Part shown: positions 1 to 10,693 of the stretch, piece after piece
Position numbering within the stretch: the stretch's first letter is position 1
Layout of the letters: every line of letters begins with the position of its first letter
NCBI RefSeq assembly: GCF_003339525.1
Contig: NZ_CP031124.1
Coordinates: 2,108,001-2,172,000 of the forward strand
DNA: 64,000 nucleotides
Direction: 5' to 3'
DNA from: Ephemeroptericola cinctiostellae
GTDB taxonomy: Bacteria > Pseudomonadota > Gammaproteobacteria > Burkholderiales > Burkholderiaceae
Position numbers and translations under genes: made by a program
The notes under the pieces: model-generated
Databases searched by the model: none
What the model was told of the DNA's origin: nothing
Seen by the model: the letters and a program-made list of their open reading frames with translations, nothing else

Positions 1-2
1 CT

Positions 3-362
3 TTGGCCGCATTAATGATTTATGTGAATTTTTTCACGCACCATTATATTGGTGATTACCGTTGGTACATCGGTGCATTTGTGCTGGGCTTGTATGCACG
101 CACACGCGTGATTTTTCGTCCATTGGATCGGGATCGCTGGATGCCATTGCTGCTGGGGTTTGTGTTAACAGGGTTTTTTATATGGCTGGCCGAAAACATC
201 GGGACATTTTTTGGGGTGTGGCGTTATCCAAACCAAATTGGTGCTTGGGCCACAGTGCACATTGGTAAATGGAGCTCTTGGGCGATGTTGGTGGTGATGA
301 CGTTTACCATCATCGTCAACCTCAAACACGTGAAAGAAACCATTCACGTGCCTGAGCCTTAA
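3..362 (+). CDS. DUF817 family membrane protein (5' end cut by window)
   Basis: This is the C-terminal part of an integral membrane protein; the reading frame is open at the left edge, so the true start lies outside the window. The 119 visible residues carry hydrophobic segments around residues 25-40, 47-62 and 90-107, and the pattern NFFTHHYI, RTRVIF, WLAENIGTF, WRYPNQ that I recognise from the DUF817 family. No biochemical function is established for that family. The gene ends just before a convergent HAD phosphatase gene, with about 20 bases between the stops. The apparent TTG start at base 3 is only an artefact of the window edge. Confidence 0.75.
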   Translation: MAALMIYVNFFTHHYIGDYRWYIGAFVLGLYARTRVIFRPLDRDRWMPLLLGFVLTGFFIWLAENIGTFFGVWRYPNQIGAWATVHIGKWSSWAMLVVMTFTIIVNLKHVKETIHVPEP

Positions 363-381
363 CAAGACTTATAAGTAAAAA

Positions 382-1041
382 TTAGCCCAACCGTTCGACC
401 ACCCATTTTTGCGCCTCACCCAAATGCTTCAACACCGCTGTGGCACTGGTGAAATCATGGTTTTCGGACATGGGGTTGGGTATCGCCAAACACGCAATGC
501 CCGCCCGACTCGCTGAGGTCAGCCCATGTTCGCTGTCCTCAATGGCAACACATTCACCTGCACTCAAACCCAGTTTTTCCAAGGCCAATAAATAGCAATC
601 GGGCGCAGGTTTACCATTCAACACATCATCACCTGAAACCGAAAAAGCGAAAACATCGTGCCAGTTGTGCGCGCGTAAATTGGCGTCCACACTGACTCGA
701 TCCGCACCCGTGACCATGACAAGGGTCAAACCAATGTCCTTAAAAAAACCAAGTGTTTCAATTACTTGAGGCATCAATGGGTATGTTTTACTCGCAACAA
801 AAGCGTGGGTGGCGGTCACTTTCGCTTGCGTCAAGGTGGCCGCGCCGACGTCCAAATCATAACGCTGAATCATGTCCATGGCATTTTGCGCAGTGGGAAT
901 GCCTGCGTGATGATTTTTATAATCATCTTCGCTTAACGTGACGTTGTATTCGGCCAAAATGTCCATCCACATTTGGCAGTGGATGATTTCTGAATTGACT
1001 AAAGTGCCGTCCAAATCGAATAATATGGCTTTGATGCCCAT
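382..1041 (-). CDS. HAD-superfamily hydrolase (phosphoglycolate phosphatase/beta-phosphoglucomutase-like)
   Basis: A 219-residue cytosolic phosphatase-type HAD protein. Motif I is DLDGT at residues 9-13 (Asp9 nucleophile, Asp11 acid/base), followed by a helical cap domain, motif II in VMVTGA, the motif III lysine in NGKPAPD and motif IV in AIEDSEHG. This set places it in the subfamily with sugar-phosphate phosphatases and phosphoglucomutases; the substrate cannot be read from the sequence. The ATG at 1041 is chosen because AGGAGG lies just upstream (revcomp of 1046-1051) and because the frame further upstream runs into the neighbouring GST gene. It may be co-transcribed with the two GST-like genes to its right. 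Confidence 0.88.
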   Translation of the reverse strand: MGIKAILFDLDGTLVNSEIIHCQMWMDILAEYNVTLSEDDYKNHHAGIPTAQNAMDMIQRYDLDVGAATLTQAKVTATHAFVASKTYPLMPQVIETLGFFKDIGLTLVMVTGADRVSVDANLRAHNWHDVFAFSVSGDDVLNGKPAPDCYLLALEKLGLSAGECVAIEDSEHGLTSASRAGIACLAIPNPMSENHDFTSATAVLKHLGEAQKWVVERLG

Positions 1042-1117
1042 GCTGTCCTCCTGTGGTTGCTTTGCTTTAAAGTATAAACTGTTTACAAAACAAACTCTTA
1101 AAGAAATGGGCATGAGC

Positions 1118-1804
1118 TTAAGATGTGCGCGTTGGACCGTATTTTTCCATGACCTCATTGTCATAATGAGCCAAAACCATGCTTTCTGCCAATGCGTCTT
1201 TTTTCCACTCGCGCATCGCAGGGTGTACGCGCATGGTGTCGCAATAGGCTTGCGCCGTGGGTGATAATTTAACGTTGTAGGCATGAAACCGCCACACAAT
1301 GGGTGCAAACATTGCGTCAGCAATCGAAAACTCACCAAATAAATACGGTTTATCGGGTGAGTTGGCGGCAAACTCCGCCCGCGTCTCTGTCCAAATCGCA
1401 TCAATCCGTGCCACGTCAGCCGCCACGTCCGTGCTCAGCTCGGCACCTTGTAAGCACATTTTGACATTCATCGGCATCGCACCGCGCACATGCCCAAAAC
1501 CCGAGTGCATTTCCGCGCTGATGCTGCGCGCCCGTGCGCGAGCATTCGGGTCAAGCGGCCACAAGCCCAAATGCCGTTCGGCTAAATACTCCGCAATCGC
1601 CAAAGTGTCCCACACCTGAAAGCCATCATGGTGCAAGCAAGGGACAAGACCGTTCGGCGAATAGCCACGGTGCATGTCGTGTGCACCGCGCCCCGCCACG
1701 CTGACCATGCGCTCCTCGAATGGAATATTAAAGTGCTTGAGCAGCAGCCACGGACGAAGCGACCACGAGGAATAATTTTTGTTGCCCATATACAGTTGAT
1801 ACAT
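1118..1804 (-). CDS. Glutathione S-transferase family protein
   Basis: A 228-residue cytosolic GST-fold protein. The thioredoxin-like N-terminal domain (about residues 1-80) has the active-site region NKNYSSWSLRPW, where Ser12 or Ser13 is the likely glutathione-activating residue, and the helical C-terminal domain follows from about residue 90. A cis-Pro region (NGLVPCL) and the DTLAIAEYL glutathione-binding segment are visible. Such proteins conjugate or reduce small electrophiles, but the substrate is unknown. It lies about 25 bases downstream of the yfcF-like GST gene on the same strand, so the two probably form an operon. The similar fold and adjacent position suggest an old functional pairing, but the sequences are not close duplicates. 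Confidence 0.85.
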   Translation of the reverse strand: MYQLYMGNKNYSSWSLRPWLLLKHFNIPFEERMVSVAGRGAHDMHRGYSPNGLVPCLHHDGFQVWDTLAIAEYLAERHLGLWPLDPNARARARSISAEMHSGFGHVRGAMPMNVKMCLQGAELSTDVAADVARIDAIWTETRAEFAANSPDKPYLFGEFSIADAMFAPIVWRFHAYNVKLSPTAQAYCDTMRVHPAMREWKKDALAESMVLAHYDNEVMEKYGPTRTS

Positions 1805-1828
1805 GATGTTCTTTCTTTTAGAGTGTTT

Positions 1829-2443
1829 TTAGAGTGCGGGGCGCGGCTGATTGACCCATTCCTGCACCGACGGGCGCGACCATTGCTTACAGGCATATTC
1901 GACCAAGCGCGGTGGCACCGCATCACCGTTGAGTAATAAGCGATTGAGCATGATGGTCAGATCCAAATCAACCAGCGTCCATTCGGCAAAAACATGCTCG
2001 CCGCCATGCGCCAATAAACGTTCAGCGACATCGAACAATTTCTGCGCCGCAGCTTGTGCTTCAGCAGAAAGAGGTGTTGGATTGGGCTCATAAAAAACAA
2101 CGATGGTCGAGCGCTCTTGGCGCAACACGAGCAAATCACTGCGTATCCATGACTGAATCTGTCGTGCACGTGCACGCGCTTCACTGGTTTTAGGATACAA
2201 CGCGGGTTCTGGGAACTCGGTTTCCAAATACTCGGTGATGGCCGTCGACTCGGTCAAGGAGAAGTTTCCATGCACCAGCGTGGGCACGCGATGGGTGAGC
2301 GACGGCATGTCACGCTGCTCGCCCTTGTCCAAATCCACGGGAACCTGTTCAAAAGGCAAACCTTTTTCCCTCAAAGCCACAAACACCGACATGGCCCATG
2401 GACTGCTGTATTGTGAATCGACATAAAGCGTTAAATCCGACAT
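1829..2443 (-). CDS. yfcF: Glutathione transferase, YfcF type
   Basis: A 204-residue GST closely resembling E. coli YfcF from memory: N-terminal VDSQYSSPWAMSVFVALREKG, a hydrophobic binding segment LTESTAITEYLE, the stretch RARARQIQSWIRSDLL and a C-terminal RLVEYACKQWSRPSVQEW. YfcF has glutathione transferase and peroxidase activity linked to oxidative stress defence. The ATG at 2443 is preceded by AAGGAAT (revcomp of 2449-2455) at suitable spacing. It is the first gene of a probable run of three minus-strand genes (yfcF, GST, HAD phosphatase). Confidence 0.88.
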   Translation of the reverse strand: MSDLTLYVDSQYSSPWAMSVFVALREKGLPFEQVPVDLDKGEQRDMPSLTHRVPTLVHGNFSLTESTAITEYLETEFPEPALYPKTSEARARARQIQSWIRSDLLVLRQERSTIVVFYEPNPTPLSAEAQAAAQKLFDVAERLLAHGGEHVFAEWTLVDLDLTIMLNRLLLNGDAVPPRLVEYACKQWSRPSVQEWVNQPRPAL

Positions 2444-2485
2444 ATTTATTCCTTAAAAACAAATTAAATCAATTAAATCAAAATA

Positions 2486-3124
2486 TTACGAATTCGATTT
2501 GTACTGCATGCGAAAAAGCCCCAAACCAAACAACATAAAACCCCCACCCGATACTCGATTAAACCACATGGCCCTACGCACATTGCAAAACCACGACTTC
2601 ACCTGATGAGACAATCCCACATAAAAAGCATGTGTTAATAACGAACATGCAATAAACGTTAAAGTTAAAACTAAAAATTGCTCGGTTACGGACACATTGG
2701 TCTGTATGAATTGTGGAAATAAAGCAGTGAAAAACACAATGCTCTTTGGATTGGTCACAGCCACCAAAAAACCTTGGCGAAACAACATCAACGCGCTGTC
2801 TTTATTTGTATTCAGAGAAGCAACCCGTTCAAAAATATTGCTTTTGGATGTCCATTGTTTATAACCCAAGTAGAACAAATAAACGGCCCCTAGACTTTTA
2901 AAGGCCAAAAACAAAGTAGCCGAGGTTGCCAACACCACACCCAAACCAGCCATGGACACACTGGACACCACGAAAATACCTGTGGCATTACCCAATGAGC
3001 TCCATACTGCTTTCCGCCCACCCAAAGACACCGCATTCGATACCGCCAACAAAATTGCGGGTCCTGGACTTAATGATGTTAAAAAGGCAGCCAAAGTAAA
3101 CATCAGCCATATTGACAAGCTCAT
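2486..3124 (-). CDS. LysE/RhtB family amino-acid exporter
   Basis: A 212-residue inner-membrane protein with about six hydrophobic segments. The N-terminal signature (FLTSLSPGPAILLAVSNAVS, then GGRKAVWSSLGNATG) is typical of LysE/RhtB exporters of amino acids or related metabolites, and VTNPKSIVFFTALFPQF near residue 127 is the second conserved block. The ATG at 3124 is preferred over the in-frame TTG at 3136 because GGAGAAGAGG sits immediately before the ATG. It is 45 bases downstream of the DUF2917 gene and shares its strand, opposite to the LysR regulator, so control by that regulator is plausible but inferred from position only. Confidence 0.88.
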   Translation of the reverse strand: MSLSIWLMFTLAAFLTSLSPGPAILLAVSNAVSLGGRKAVWSSLGNATGIFVVSSVSMAGLGVVLATSATLFLAFKSLGAVYLFYLGYKQWTSKSNIFERVASLNTNKDSALMLFRQGFLVAVTNPKSIVFFTALFPQFIQTNVSVTEQFLVLTLTFIACSLLTHAFYVGLSHQVKSWFCNVRRAMWFNRVSGGGFMLFGLGLFRMQYKSNS

Positions 3125-3169
3125 CCTCTTCTCCAAATTTTCTAATCAATATTAATGAAGCAATATTAG

Positions 3170-3496
3170 TTAAACAACCACGCATACACACACCGCTGGT
3201 GTGTGTTGAACTTTCCGTTGCCAAGTATGCAACCACGAAACCAGTGCAGGGGTTTGAGTCGACTCGCTTACAGTCACCCATGCATTGCCAGTCTGCATGG
3301 AATCAATCAGCACTTTACCTGCGCTTACCGTCAAATGCGCCCCTGCTTGTAAGACGTAATCTTGATTGCTGTGCGTGTGTGTCAACCACACTTGACCACA
3401 ATCGACCATTAACCTTGTGTTGTCGCTCACATTCAAAACCGTCAGCTGATCAGAGCGGATGTTCAATTGAATCGATGTGAATTTATTTTTCATCAT
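3170..3496 (-). CDS. DUF2917 domain-containing protein
   Basis: A 108-residue protein whose core (residues about 10-75: QLTVLNVSDNTRLMVDCGQVWLT, then the segment QDYVLQAGAHLTV) matches the DUF2917 pattern, a short cupin-like beta domain common in Burkholderiales and of unknown function. No signal peptide is evident. The start at 3496 (ATGATG) is preceded by GGGGAG. It lies between a LysE-type exporter and a divergently transcribed LysR regulator, a neighbourhood I associate with this family. The tail is rich in Val and Cys, which is unusual but may simply be a non-conserved end. Confidence 0.78.
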   Translation of the reverse strand: MMKNKFTSIQLNIRSDQLTVLNVSDNTRLMVDCGQVWLTHTHSNQDYVLQAGAHLTVSAGKVLIDSMQTGNAWVTVSESTQTPALVSWLHTWQRKVQHTPAVCVCVVV

Positions 3497-3697
3497 ACAT
3501 TCTCCCCTTGAAGGCTTAAATGACATCAAAAACACCCATGGTTTTCATCAAAAATTTTTTTTAATCTTTGATTAAACATAGCATTTATTAGACATCATCT
3601 TCAAGCCATGATTGACATCATAAATACTTTCATCTATTAAACCAATCGATATATTTTCACTTATCATGTGAATTATTTTCACATCAAGGCAATCGTC

Positions 3698-4693
3698 ATG
3701 TTTAAACTGCCCCCCTTACCCGCCCTCCGCGCTTTTGAATCTGTCGCCCGCCTCGGCAGTGTGACGCGTGCAGCAGATGAATTGCACGTGACCCACAGCG
3801 CCATCAGCCATCAAGTCCGCGTGCTGGAAGAATATCTCGGCATTACCTTGATTGACCGCAGCGCAAGACGCATGCACCTCACCCACGATGGGCGAACTTA
3901 CGCATATCAGATTCGACAATCCCTACAGCAAATTGGCGGCATGACTGAACGCATCACCCAACGCTCGCAGTCTGAGTATTTAACCATTGGTGTTTTGCCT
4001 TCATTCGCAACCCATTGGCTGATTCCACGGCTGCCTTTATTTCGAAAAGAATACCCCGATTGGCGCATTGAGTTGGTGGCAGGATTGGACATGCTGGATT
4101 TTGATCAATCTCCTGTCGATTGCGCCATTCGTTTTGGAAACGTCTCGATGCATGGTTTGCGCAGCGAACCACTGATGGCTGAATGGCAGTTATTGATCGC
4201 GGAAGCCAATGACAGTCGTTATCACAGCGAACAAAGCGCACACGAAGCACTGACCATTGGACACTCATTATTGGCCAATGAAGACATCGCCAATTGGACG
4301 CTTGCCGCAGGCATTGACACACCAACACTGCATGAATCCATCATTGTCAATGACTCCAATCTTGCTTTAGAAGCCGTTCGAACAGGGTTGATTGGGTGCG
4401 CACTGATGCGTTGGAGCATTGCCGCCCATTGGATCAGTCAAGGACACCTAAAGAAAGTCACCCCACACATGTCCAAACACGTTTCAGGTTATCACCTTGT
4501 TTGGCCAAATCGCAGTCACGACTCAAGTAAACTCAATGTATTCAAAGCATGGTTAAAACAACAGTGCAGCGAATTTGAAAAACAAACACTGAACGGTGAC
4601 TTATTTAATCACGTCGATCAAAGCCAAGCTTTTACCTTTTTAAAAGCAAACACATTGAATCTTCCACTCACCACAATAGACAGCAATAAATAA
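3698..4693 (+). CDS. LysR-family transcriptional regulator (GcvA-like)
   Basis: A 331-residue DNA-binding regulator. The N-terminal winged HTH (residues about 5-65: LPALRAFESVARLGSVTRAA, HVTHSAISHQVRVLEEYLG) is followed by a periplasmic-binding-protein-like effector domain containing YLTIGVLPSFATHWLIPRLP and DCAIRFG, features typical of the GcvA/AmpR branch. The ATG at 3698 is chosen over an upstream GTG at 3668 because family members start a few residues before LPPLPALRAFE and AAGG precedes this ATG. It is divergent from the DUF2917/LysE genes across about 200 bases of AT-rich DNA, where it would be expected to bind. The C-terminal 40 residues are not conserved-looking. Confidence 0.9.
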   Translation: MFKLPPLPALRAFESVARLGSVTRAADELHVTHSAISHQVRVLEEYLGITLIDRSARRMHLTHDGRTYAYQIRQSLQQIGGMTERITQRSQSEYLTIGVLPSFATHWLIPRLPLFRKEYPDWRIELVAGLDMLDFDQSPVDCAIRFGNVSMHGLRSEPLMAEWQLLIAEANDSRYHSEQSAHEALTIGHSLLANEDIANWTLAAGIDTPTLHESIIVNDSNLALEAVRTGLIGCALMRWSIAAHWISQGHLKKVTPHMSKHVSGYHLVWPNRSHDSSKLNVFKAWLKQQCSEFEKQTLNGDLFNHVDQSQAFTFLKANTLNLPLTTIDSNK

Positions 4694-5100
4694 AATAACA
4701 ATAAAACCACAATAAAACAGCGATAAAGCAAATTGGACGCGATGAATACGATCAAAATGCAGTGGTTTTACGAGAGCCAGCGAACCATCCCATGCCTTGG
4801 TGGTTCTATTCTTCAACCCTGTTGCAATGGTTTTTTACCCATAAAACATCGATACTTCCCTTACCTCACGAGAACCGATGTGATCAAAAGTGCAGCAAAA
4901 CAACAGCATTTATGCCCATGTCTCATCACAAACCAGCCCAGAACATACCAATTTAAAACAGAACGACCATCCACTTCTGTGAATAATCATTTTATTTTTC
5001 ATGGGGTAAAATAAAGAATTACAATTATTCACAAACAAAGCCATTGCCATTCGATTGGTATTTACTTAGTAAATGATTACATTGCATCAAAAGGCACACC
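4694..5100. other. Intergenic region without recognisable gene
   Basis: About 400 bases between the LysR gene and the amine oxidase gene. A small open frame at 4733-5014 has no Shine-Dalgarno sequence, poor composition and no recognisable similarity, so I do not call it. The first 40 bases hold short AATAAAAC-type repeats. The last 60 bases are AT-rich and end with AAAAGG before the next ATG, so the promoter of the oxidase is probably here. Confidence 0.5.
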
Positions 5101-6399
5101 ATGTACGCCAAAGACGAGTTGCTCACACACAACTCATACTACGCCGCAACTTGCACCCCTCTTCCCGCCCAACCCAGCTTAAAAGGTGAACACACTTTTG
5201 ATGTCTGCATCGTGGGGGCGGGTTTGGCGGGTTTATCAGCGGCTTTAGAGCTGTCAGCGGCAGGTTACAGTGTTGCCATCGTTGAAGGCAAGCGCATCGG
5301 TTGGGGTGCTTCAGGTCGCAATGGCGGGCAAGCCATTGCGGGTTATGCATGCGATCAAGAGCCTTTTGAAAAACAACTTGGATTGGATCATGCAAAAACC
5401 GCATTCAACATCACAGTTGAAGGGCTTGATTTAATGCGTGAGCGCATCGCCAAGCACAACATCCATTGCGACTGGGTGGATGGTTACATGACCGCCAGTG
5501 TTAAACCCAAGTCCACACCTCGCTTATACGACTGGGCCGATCGCATGAGCGACACGTACAGTTACCCCCACCTGCAAAAAGTCAGCCCAAAAGACATGCC
5601 CAATTGGGTTGCTTCAGAACGTTACCATGCAGGTGTCATTGACAACAACAGCGCGCATCTTCACCCACTGAAATACACCCTCGGTATAGCACGTGCTGCC
5701 CTCAGCTCCGGTACCCGTATTTTTGAAAAAAGTTTAGTCACCCGAGTCAAGCAAGGCGTTGCAGGCGGCAATGCCACAATCAAAACAGCAGAAGGTCAAA
5801 TCCATGCGCAATTTGTGATACTGGCTGGTAATGTGTATTTGGATGGTGTTGCGCCAAAAATTGCCAATCGCATCATGCCAGTCGGCACATACATCGTCGC
5901 GACCGAGCAACTTGACCCCATTTTGGCCAATGGCTTGATCAAGAACCGCATTGCGGTGTGTGACAATAATTTTGTATTGGATTATTTCCGCACCACCCCA
6001 GACTCACGCATGCTTTTTGGTGGCCGCGTCAGTTACTCAGGACGGACTCCGCCGAACCTACCCAACGCCATGCGCCAGACCATGTTGCGCGCTTTTCCTC
6101 AGCTGCAACACGCTAAAATAGAATACTGCTGGGGCGGCTATGTGGACATCACCGTCAATCGCGCACCTGATTTTGGTCGCTTGGGGGACAACATTTACTA
6201 CCTTCAAGGCTTTTCTGGTCATGGATTGATTTTAACAGGCATTGCAGGCAAACTCGCAGCACAAGCCATTCAAGGTCAAGCCGAACGTTTTGATCTTTTC
6301 ACAAAGTTAAAACACCTGCCATTCCCTGGTGGACGTTCTTTCCGAACCCCTGCACTTGTTTTGGCCATGGCTTATTACCGCTTACGCGACTACCTCTAA
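5101..6399 (+). CDS. FAD-dependent amine oxidoreductase (PuuB/OrdL-like)
   Basis: A 432-residue DAO-family flavoprotein. The Rossmann dinucleotide-binding motif VGAGLAGLSAALELSAAGY lies at residues 38-56, followed by the GWGASGRNGGQ block characteristic of gamma-glutamylputrescine oxidase-like enzymes, and a C-terminal FAD-binding stretch (YLQGFSGHGLILTGIAGKLA). Family members oxidise secondary amines such as gamma-glutamylputrescine with O2 to an aldehyde, ammonia and H2O2. No other puu genes are adjacent, so the substrate stays open. The start is supported by AAAAGG seven bases upstream and the length is normal for the family. A strong terminator follows. Confidence 0.88.
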   Translation: MYAKDELLTHNSYYAATCTPLPAQPSLKGEHTFDVCIVGAGLAGLSAALELSAAGYSVAIVEGKRIGWGASGRNGGQAIAGYACDQEPFEKQLGLDHAKTAFNITVEGLDLMRERIAKHNIHCDWVDGYMTASVKPKSTPRLYDWADRMSDTYSYPHLQKVSPKDMPNWVASERYHAGVIDNNSAHLHPLKYTLGIARAALSSGTRIFEKSLVTRVKQGVAGGNATIKTAEGQIHAQFVILAGNVYLDGVAPKIANRIMPVGTYIVATEQLDPILANGLIKNRIAVCDNNFVLDYFRTTPDSRMLFGGRVSYSGRTPPNLPNAMRQTMLRAFPQLQHAKIEYCWGGYVDITVNRAPDFGRLGDNIYYLQGFSGHGLILTGIAGKLAAQAIQGQAERFDLFTKLKHLPFPGGRSFRTPALVLAMAYYRLRDYL

Positions 6400-6444
6400 G
6401 CCCATCCAACCGATTCACCACACTCGCATGCAACACAATCAGCA

Positions 6445-6474
6445 AAAGAGCAGCCCATGGGCTGCTCTTTTTCC
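6445..6474 (+). terminator. Rho-independent terminator after the amine oxidase gene
   Basis: A perfect 26-base palindrome (AAAGAGCAGCCC centred on ATGG) is followed by T residues. It lies about 45 bases after the stop codon of the oxidase. Confidence 0.85.
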
Positions 6475-6816
6475 CTTGTCAATCAAAACAGGTGGATGTG
6501 CGCAAAAATTCTTTACAACAAAAATGAGTGAGCAGTATACAATTAGAAATAATGTCAATTTAGTTGGATGAAAAGTTAAAAATCATTCTTTAAAAGTGTT
6601 AAGAAACAATTGAAAACCATCTGTTTTAGAAGTTTCGCAAATTTCAGACAAAATAGAACGATCGTTAAATTTTGCTAAAATGCACTCAAAACACACTTAC
6701 TACACTCAATTATTAAATAAACAGCACTCGCAACATCCTATTTTAAAGTATAATATCAATGAAATCCAATGGGCACACGAATGCAAGTGGGTTTCATTTG
6801 ACATAAAGGACACAAC

Positions 6817-7902
6817 ATGAACACTGAACATCCCGTCGAACACATTGAGCCGATTCCCGCAGGTGAACCACTGCCCGCGCGCAAAGTGCTTCGCTCGTGG
6901 TTGCTGCCATTGATGCAACAAGATACAGCGCGCGCCATGCGCTTGCTGGTGGTCGATTACATCATCTTTTTTGCACTGATTTTTGCAGCCATTGCCGCTC
7001 CAAATGGTTGGTTACGCCTGATCGCGAGTCTGCTCTCAGGTTACTGGATTGGCCGCTTGTTTATCATTGGTCATGACGCTTGCCATCAAAGCTATACCCC
7101 TCACCGCAAGTTAAACCGCATTTTAGGGCGCATCGCATTTTTACCGTCATTATCGCCTTACAGTTTATGGGAAGTGGGACACAACGTCATTCACCACGGC
7201 TTCACCAATTTAAAAGGCATGGATTTCATTTGGATTCCGATGACAAAAGCCGAATATGATGGCATGAGCGCGACTCGCAAAGCAATGGAACGCTTTTACC
7301 GCAGCGGCTTTGGTCCGTGGATGTATTACATGGTTGAGATTTGGTGGAAAAAAATGTATTTCCCCAATAAAGAACACAAACCGGGCAATCGCGAAGCTTT
7401 CTTTTGGGATGGTGTTTTGGTGTCTGTTTTTGCAGCCATTTGGCTGATTGCCATCGCTTTAATCGCCCCTGCTTTCGATGTCAGCTTGCTCTCTGCTGTA
7501 GTGACTGGTTTTGTCATTCCATTTATTTTCTGGAACGGCATGATTGGCTGGGCGGTCTACGTGCATCACAACCATGCGCGCATCCAATTTTATGACAACA
7601 AAAAAGAATGGGCGGCAGCCAATCCTTTCGTCACAACCACCGTTCACCTCACGTTTAATAAGCCTTGGGGTGCGATGATGCACCACATCATGGAGCATAC
7701 AGCGCATCATTTGGACATGACCATTCCTTTATATAAGCTCAAGGAAGCGCAAGATCGATTGGAAGAGTTACTACCAGGTCGCATTGTGGTGCAGAAATTT
7801 TCTGTAGGCTGGTACTTCAAAAATGCCAAACATTGCCGCCTGTATGACTATGAGCATAAGCAATGGATTGACTATGATGGCAGTCCGTCTAAAGCATATT
7901 GA
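6817..7902 (+). CDS. Fatty acid desaturase (membrane, di-iron)
   Basis: A 361-residue integral membrane enzyme of the FA_desaturase family. It has the three histidine boxes that bind the di-iron centre: HDACHQ at residues 86-91, HNVIHHG at 122-128 and HHIMEHTAHH near residue 290. Hydrophobic segments near residues 45-80 and 200-245 form the membrane core. Such enzymes insert a cis double bond in acyl chains, probably of membrane lipids, with electrons from a ferredoxin or cytochrome; the box spacing resembles omega-6/delta-12 types, which is an inference. The ATG follows ATAAAGGACACAAC, a good ribosome binding site. The roughly 340 bases upstream are AT-rich and contain TTTAAAGTATAAT near 6742-6754, a plausible -10 region. 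No regulator is adjacent. Confidence 0.9.
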   Translation: MNTEHPVEHIEPIPAGEPLPARKVLRSWLLPLMQQDTARAMRLLVVDYIIFFALIFAAIAAPNGWLRLIASLLSGYWIGRLFIIGHDACHQSYTPHRKLNRILGRIAFLPSLSPYSLWEVGHNVIHHGFTNLKGMDFIWIPMTKAEYDGMSATRKAMERFYRSGFGPWMYYMVEIWWKKMYFPNKEHKPGNREAFFWDGVLVSVFAAIWLIAIALIAPAFDVSLLSAVVTGFVIPFIFWNGMIGWAVYVHHNHARIQFYDNKKEWAAANPFVTTTVHLTFNKPWGAMMHHIMEHTAHHLDMTIPLYKLKEAQDRLEELLPGRIVVQKFSVGWYFKNAKHCRLYDYEHKQWIDYDGSPSKAY

Positions 7903-7937
7903 CCACTATTGACCACATGAGTGTTACATGAATAAAA

Positions 7938-7968
7938 AAAAGCCTCACTTTGAAAAGTGAGGCTTTTT
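7938..7968 (+). terminator. Rho-independent terminator after the desaturase gene
   Basis: The stem AAAGCCTCACTT/AAGTGAGGCTTT with a TGAA loop ends in a T run. It is flanked by an A run on the other side, so it could work in both directions. Confidence 0.85.
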
Positions 7969-8147
7969 CTACATCAAGTGCTATGAACAATCATCAGAAG
8001 AAGGCACCCCTTGCTGCACCCTATCGGCTTTGTTGACTTTTATTGCTTTATGCCCTCGCAAGCAACACATTACCAAAACATGCTTGCAACACCCTCTTGA
8101 ATCTTTCGTCCTAAACCGTATGAAGCAAAAATGATGCATTTAGGCCA

Positions 8148-8174
8148 TAAAAAACCCACCGAGGTGGTTTTTTT
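8148..8174 (-). terminator. Terminator between desaturase and cytochrome b561 units
   Basis: An A-run/T-run flanked hairpin, AACC(C)ACC-GAG-GGTGGTT, with one bulged base. It lies 45 bases past the stop of the cytochrome b561 gene on the minus strand. The 180 bases between this and the desaturase terminator show no gene. Confidence 0.65.
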
Positions 8175-8218
8175 ATTGAATCCAATGTTGTGCAATACAA
8201 TGGCCTAAGCCAAACAAA

Positions 8219-8740
8219 TCACATCATGCGTTTAAAGACATTGTCTTTGCTGACAATCAAATGTACGATTGCGCCCAACACATGCAAAGCCAGCAAAACA
8301 ACAAAGGCATCGGCACCCAAGCCATGCAACCCACCCAACTGTTCAGCCAAATCAATGTTTTTACCGATTAAAGTGGGCAGATTAAATAAACCAAAAAAAC
8401 TGGCAGGATAGCCAAATGCATTGCTGGTCAACCAGCCCATGAAAGGCACACCAAGCATCACCACATACAACAGGCCATGAACTGTTTTTTCAGCCAAATA
8501 CTGCATTGAACCCACGGCATTCACCGAACCAGGCACAGAATCTTTGGTGCGAATGCGATTGACCACCCGCAACACCGCCAAAACAAAAACCGTCACGCCC
8601 AGAGACTTATGCAGTCCCATCAAATCCTCATTGTCTTCCAACTGCCAACCAATAACCAAAGTGGCAATCATCAATAAAGCGATCAAACTGTGAAATAATT
8701 TCACAGACAATGGGTATTTTGCTGTGCTTACAGTACTCAT
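8219..8740 (-). CDS. Cytochrome b561 family protein
   Basis: A 173-residue inner-membrane di-heme cytochrome of the bacterial b561 (CybB/YceJ) family. Four hydrophobic helices are visible with the histidine ligand candidates in KLFHSLIALLM (helix 1), MGLHKSLGVTVF (helix 2) and LALHVLGAIVHLI (helix 4). Family members move electrons between the quinone pool and periplasmic acceptors; E. coli CybB oxidises superoxide. ATG 8740 is preferred over a TTG at 8746 because AAAGGA lies eight bases before it. It is monocistronic as far as can be seen. Confidence 0.87.
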   Translation of the reverse strand: MSTVSTAKYPLSVKLFHSLIALLMIATLVIGWQLEDNEDLMGLHKSLGVTVFVLAVLRVVNRIRTKDSVPGSVNAVGSMQYLAEKTVHGLLYVVMLGVPFMGWLTSNAFGYPASFFGLFNLPTLIGKNIDLAEQLGGLHGLGADAFVVLLALHVLGAIVHLIVSKDNVFKRMM

Positions 8741-8955
8741 ATTCAAATCCTTTAACTTTTATTAAATTTTAAAGAGGCCATTACTCCTGCCTTTACTACA
8801 CGGCTCGGATTGTACGACAAAAACACAACTGAACTGCATGCATCATCCACTTTAAATATGAACTGAACATTAAGGTCATACGGAAAACAAACCCGTGCTT
8901 TTATAAAAAGCCCACTTTCCCGTATTTCCTCGTAATGAAAGCTCAATCCAACCTA

Positions 8956-10473
<1,518 letters not shown>

Positions 10474-10693
10474 TTAAAATTTAAACCAACATCCTCGTCA
10501 GTGAAACACTGACAAGCACGAATAACTCGGATAAAAACCAAATAAAAATCAATAGCGTGTACTAATGGCGCGATCTGATTTTTACAAACCGCATCCACAT
10601 GCCATCAACTTGTTGGGGAATGGACTCACACCACCTTCATCAGGCATTGATCAGCGCATCCCTCAAAGCATTTTGCCCATTGAAAGAATCACC

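Noticed and set aside
1042..1404. N-terminal extension of the HAD phosphatase to 340 residues
   Set aside because: The extension overlaps the GST gene and shows no conserved sequence; a strong ribosome binding site supports the ATG at 1041.
4733..5014. 93-codon open frame between the LysR gene and the amine oxidase gene
   Set aside because: No Shine-Dalgarno sequence, irregular composition and no family resemblance; an overlapping second frame is equally open.
5123..5404. Minus-strand frame opposite the amine oxidase
   Set aside because: It is entirely within a well-supported flavoprotein gene and has no recognisable features.
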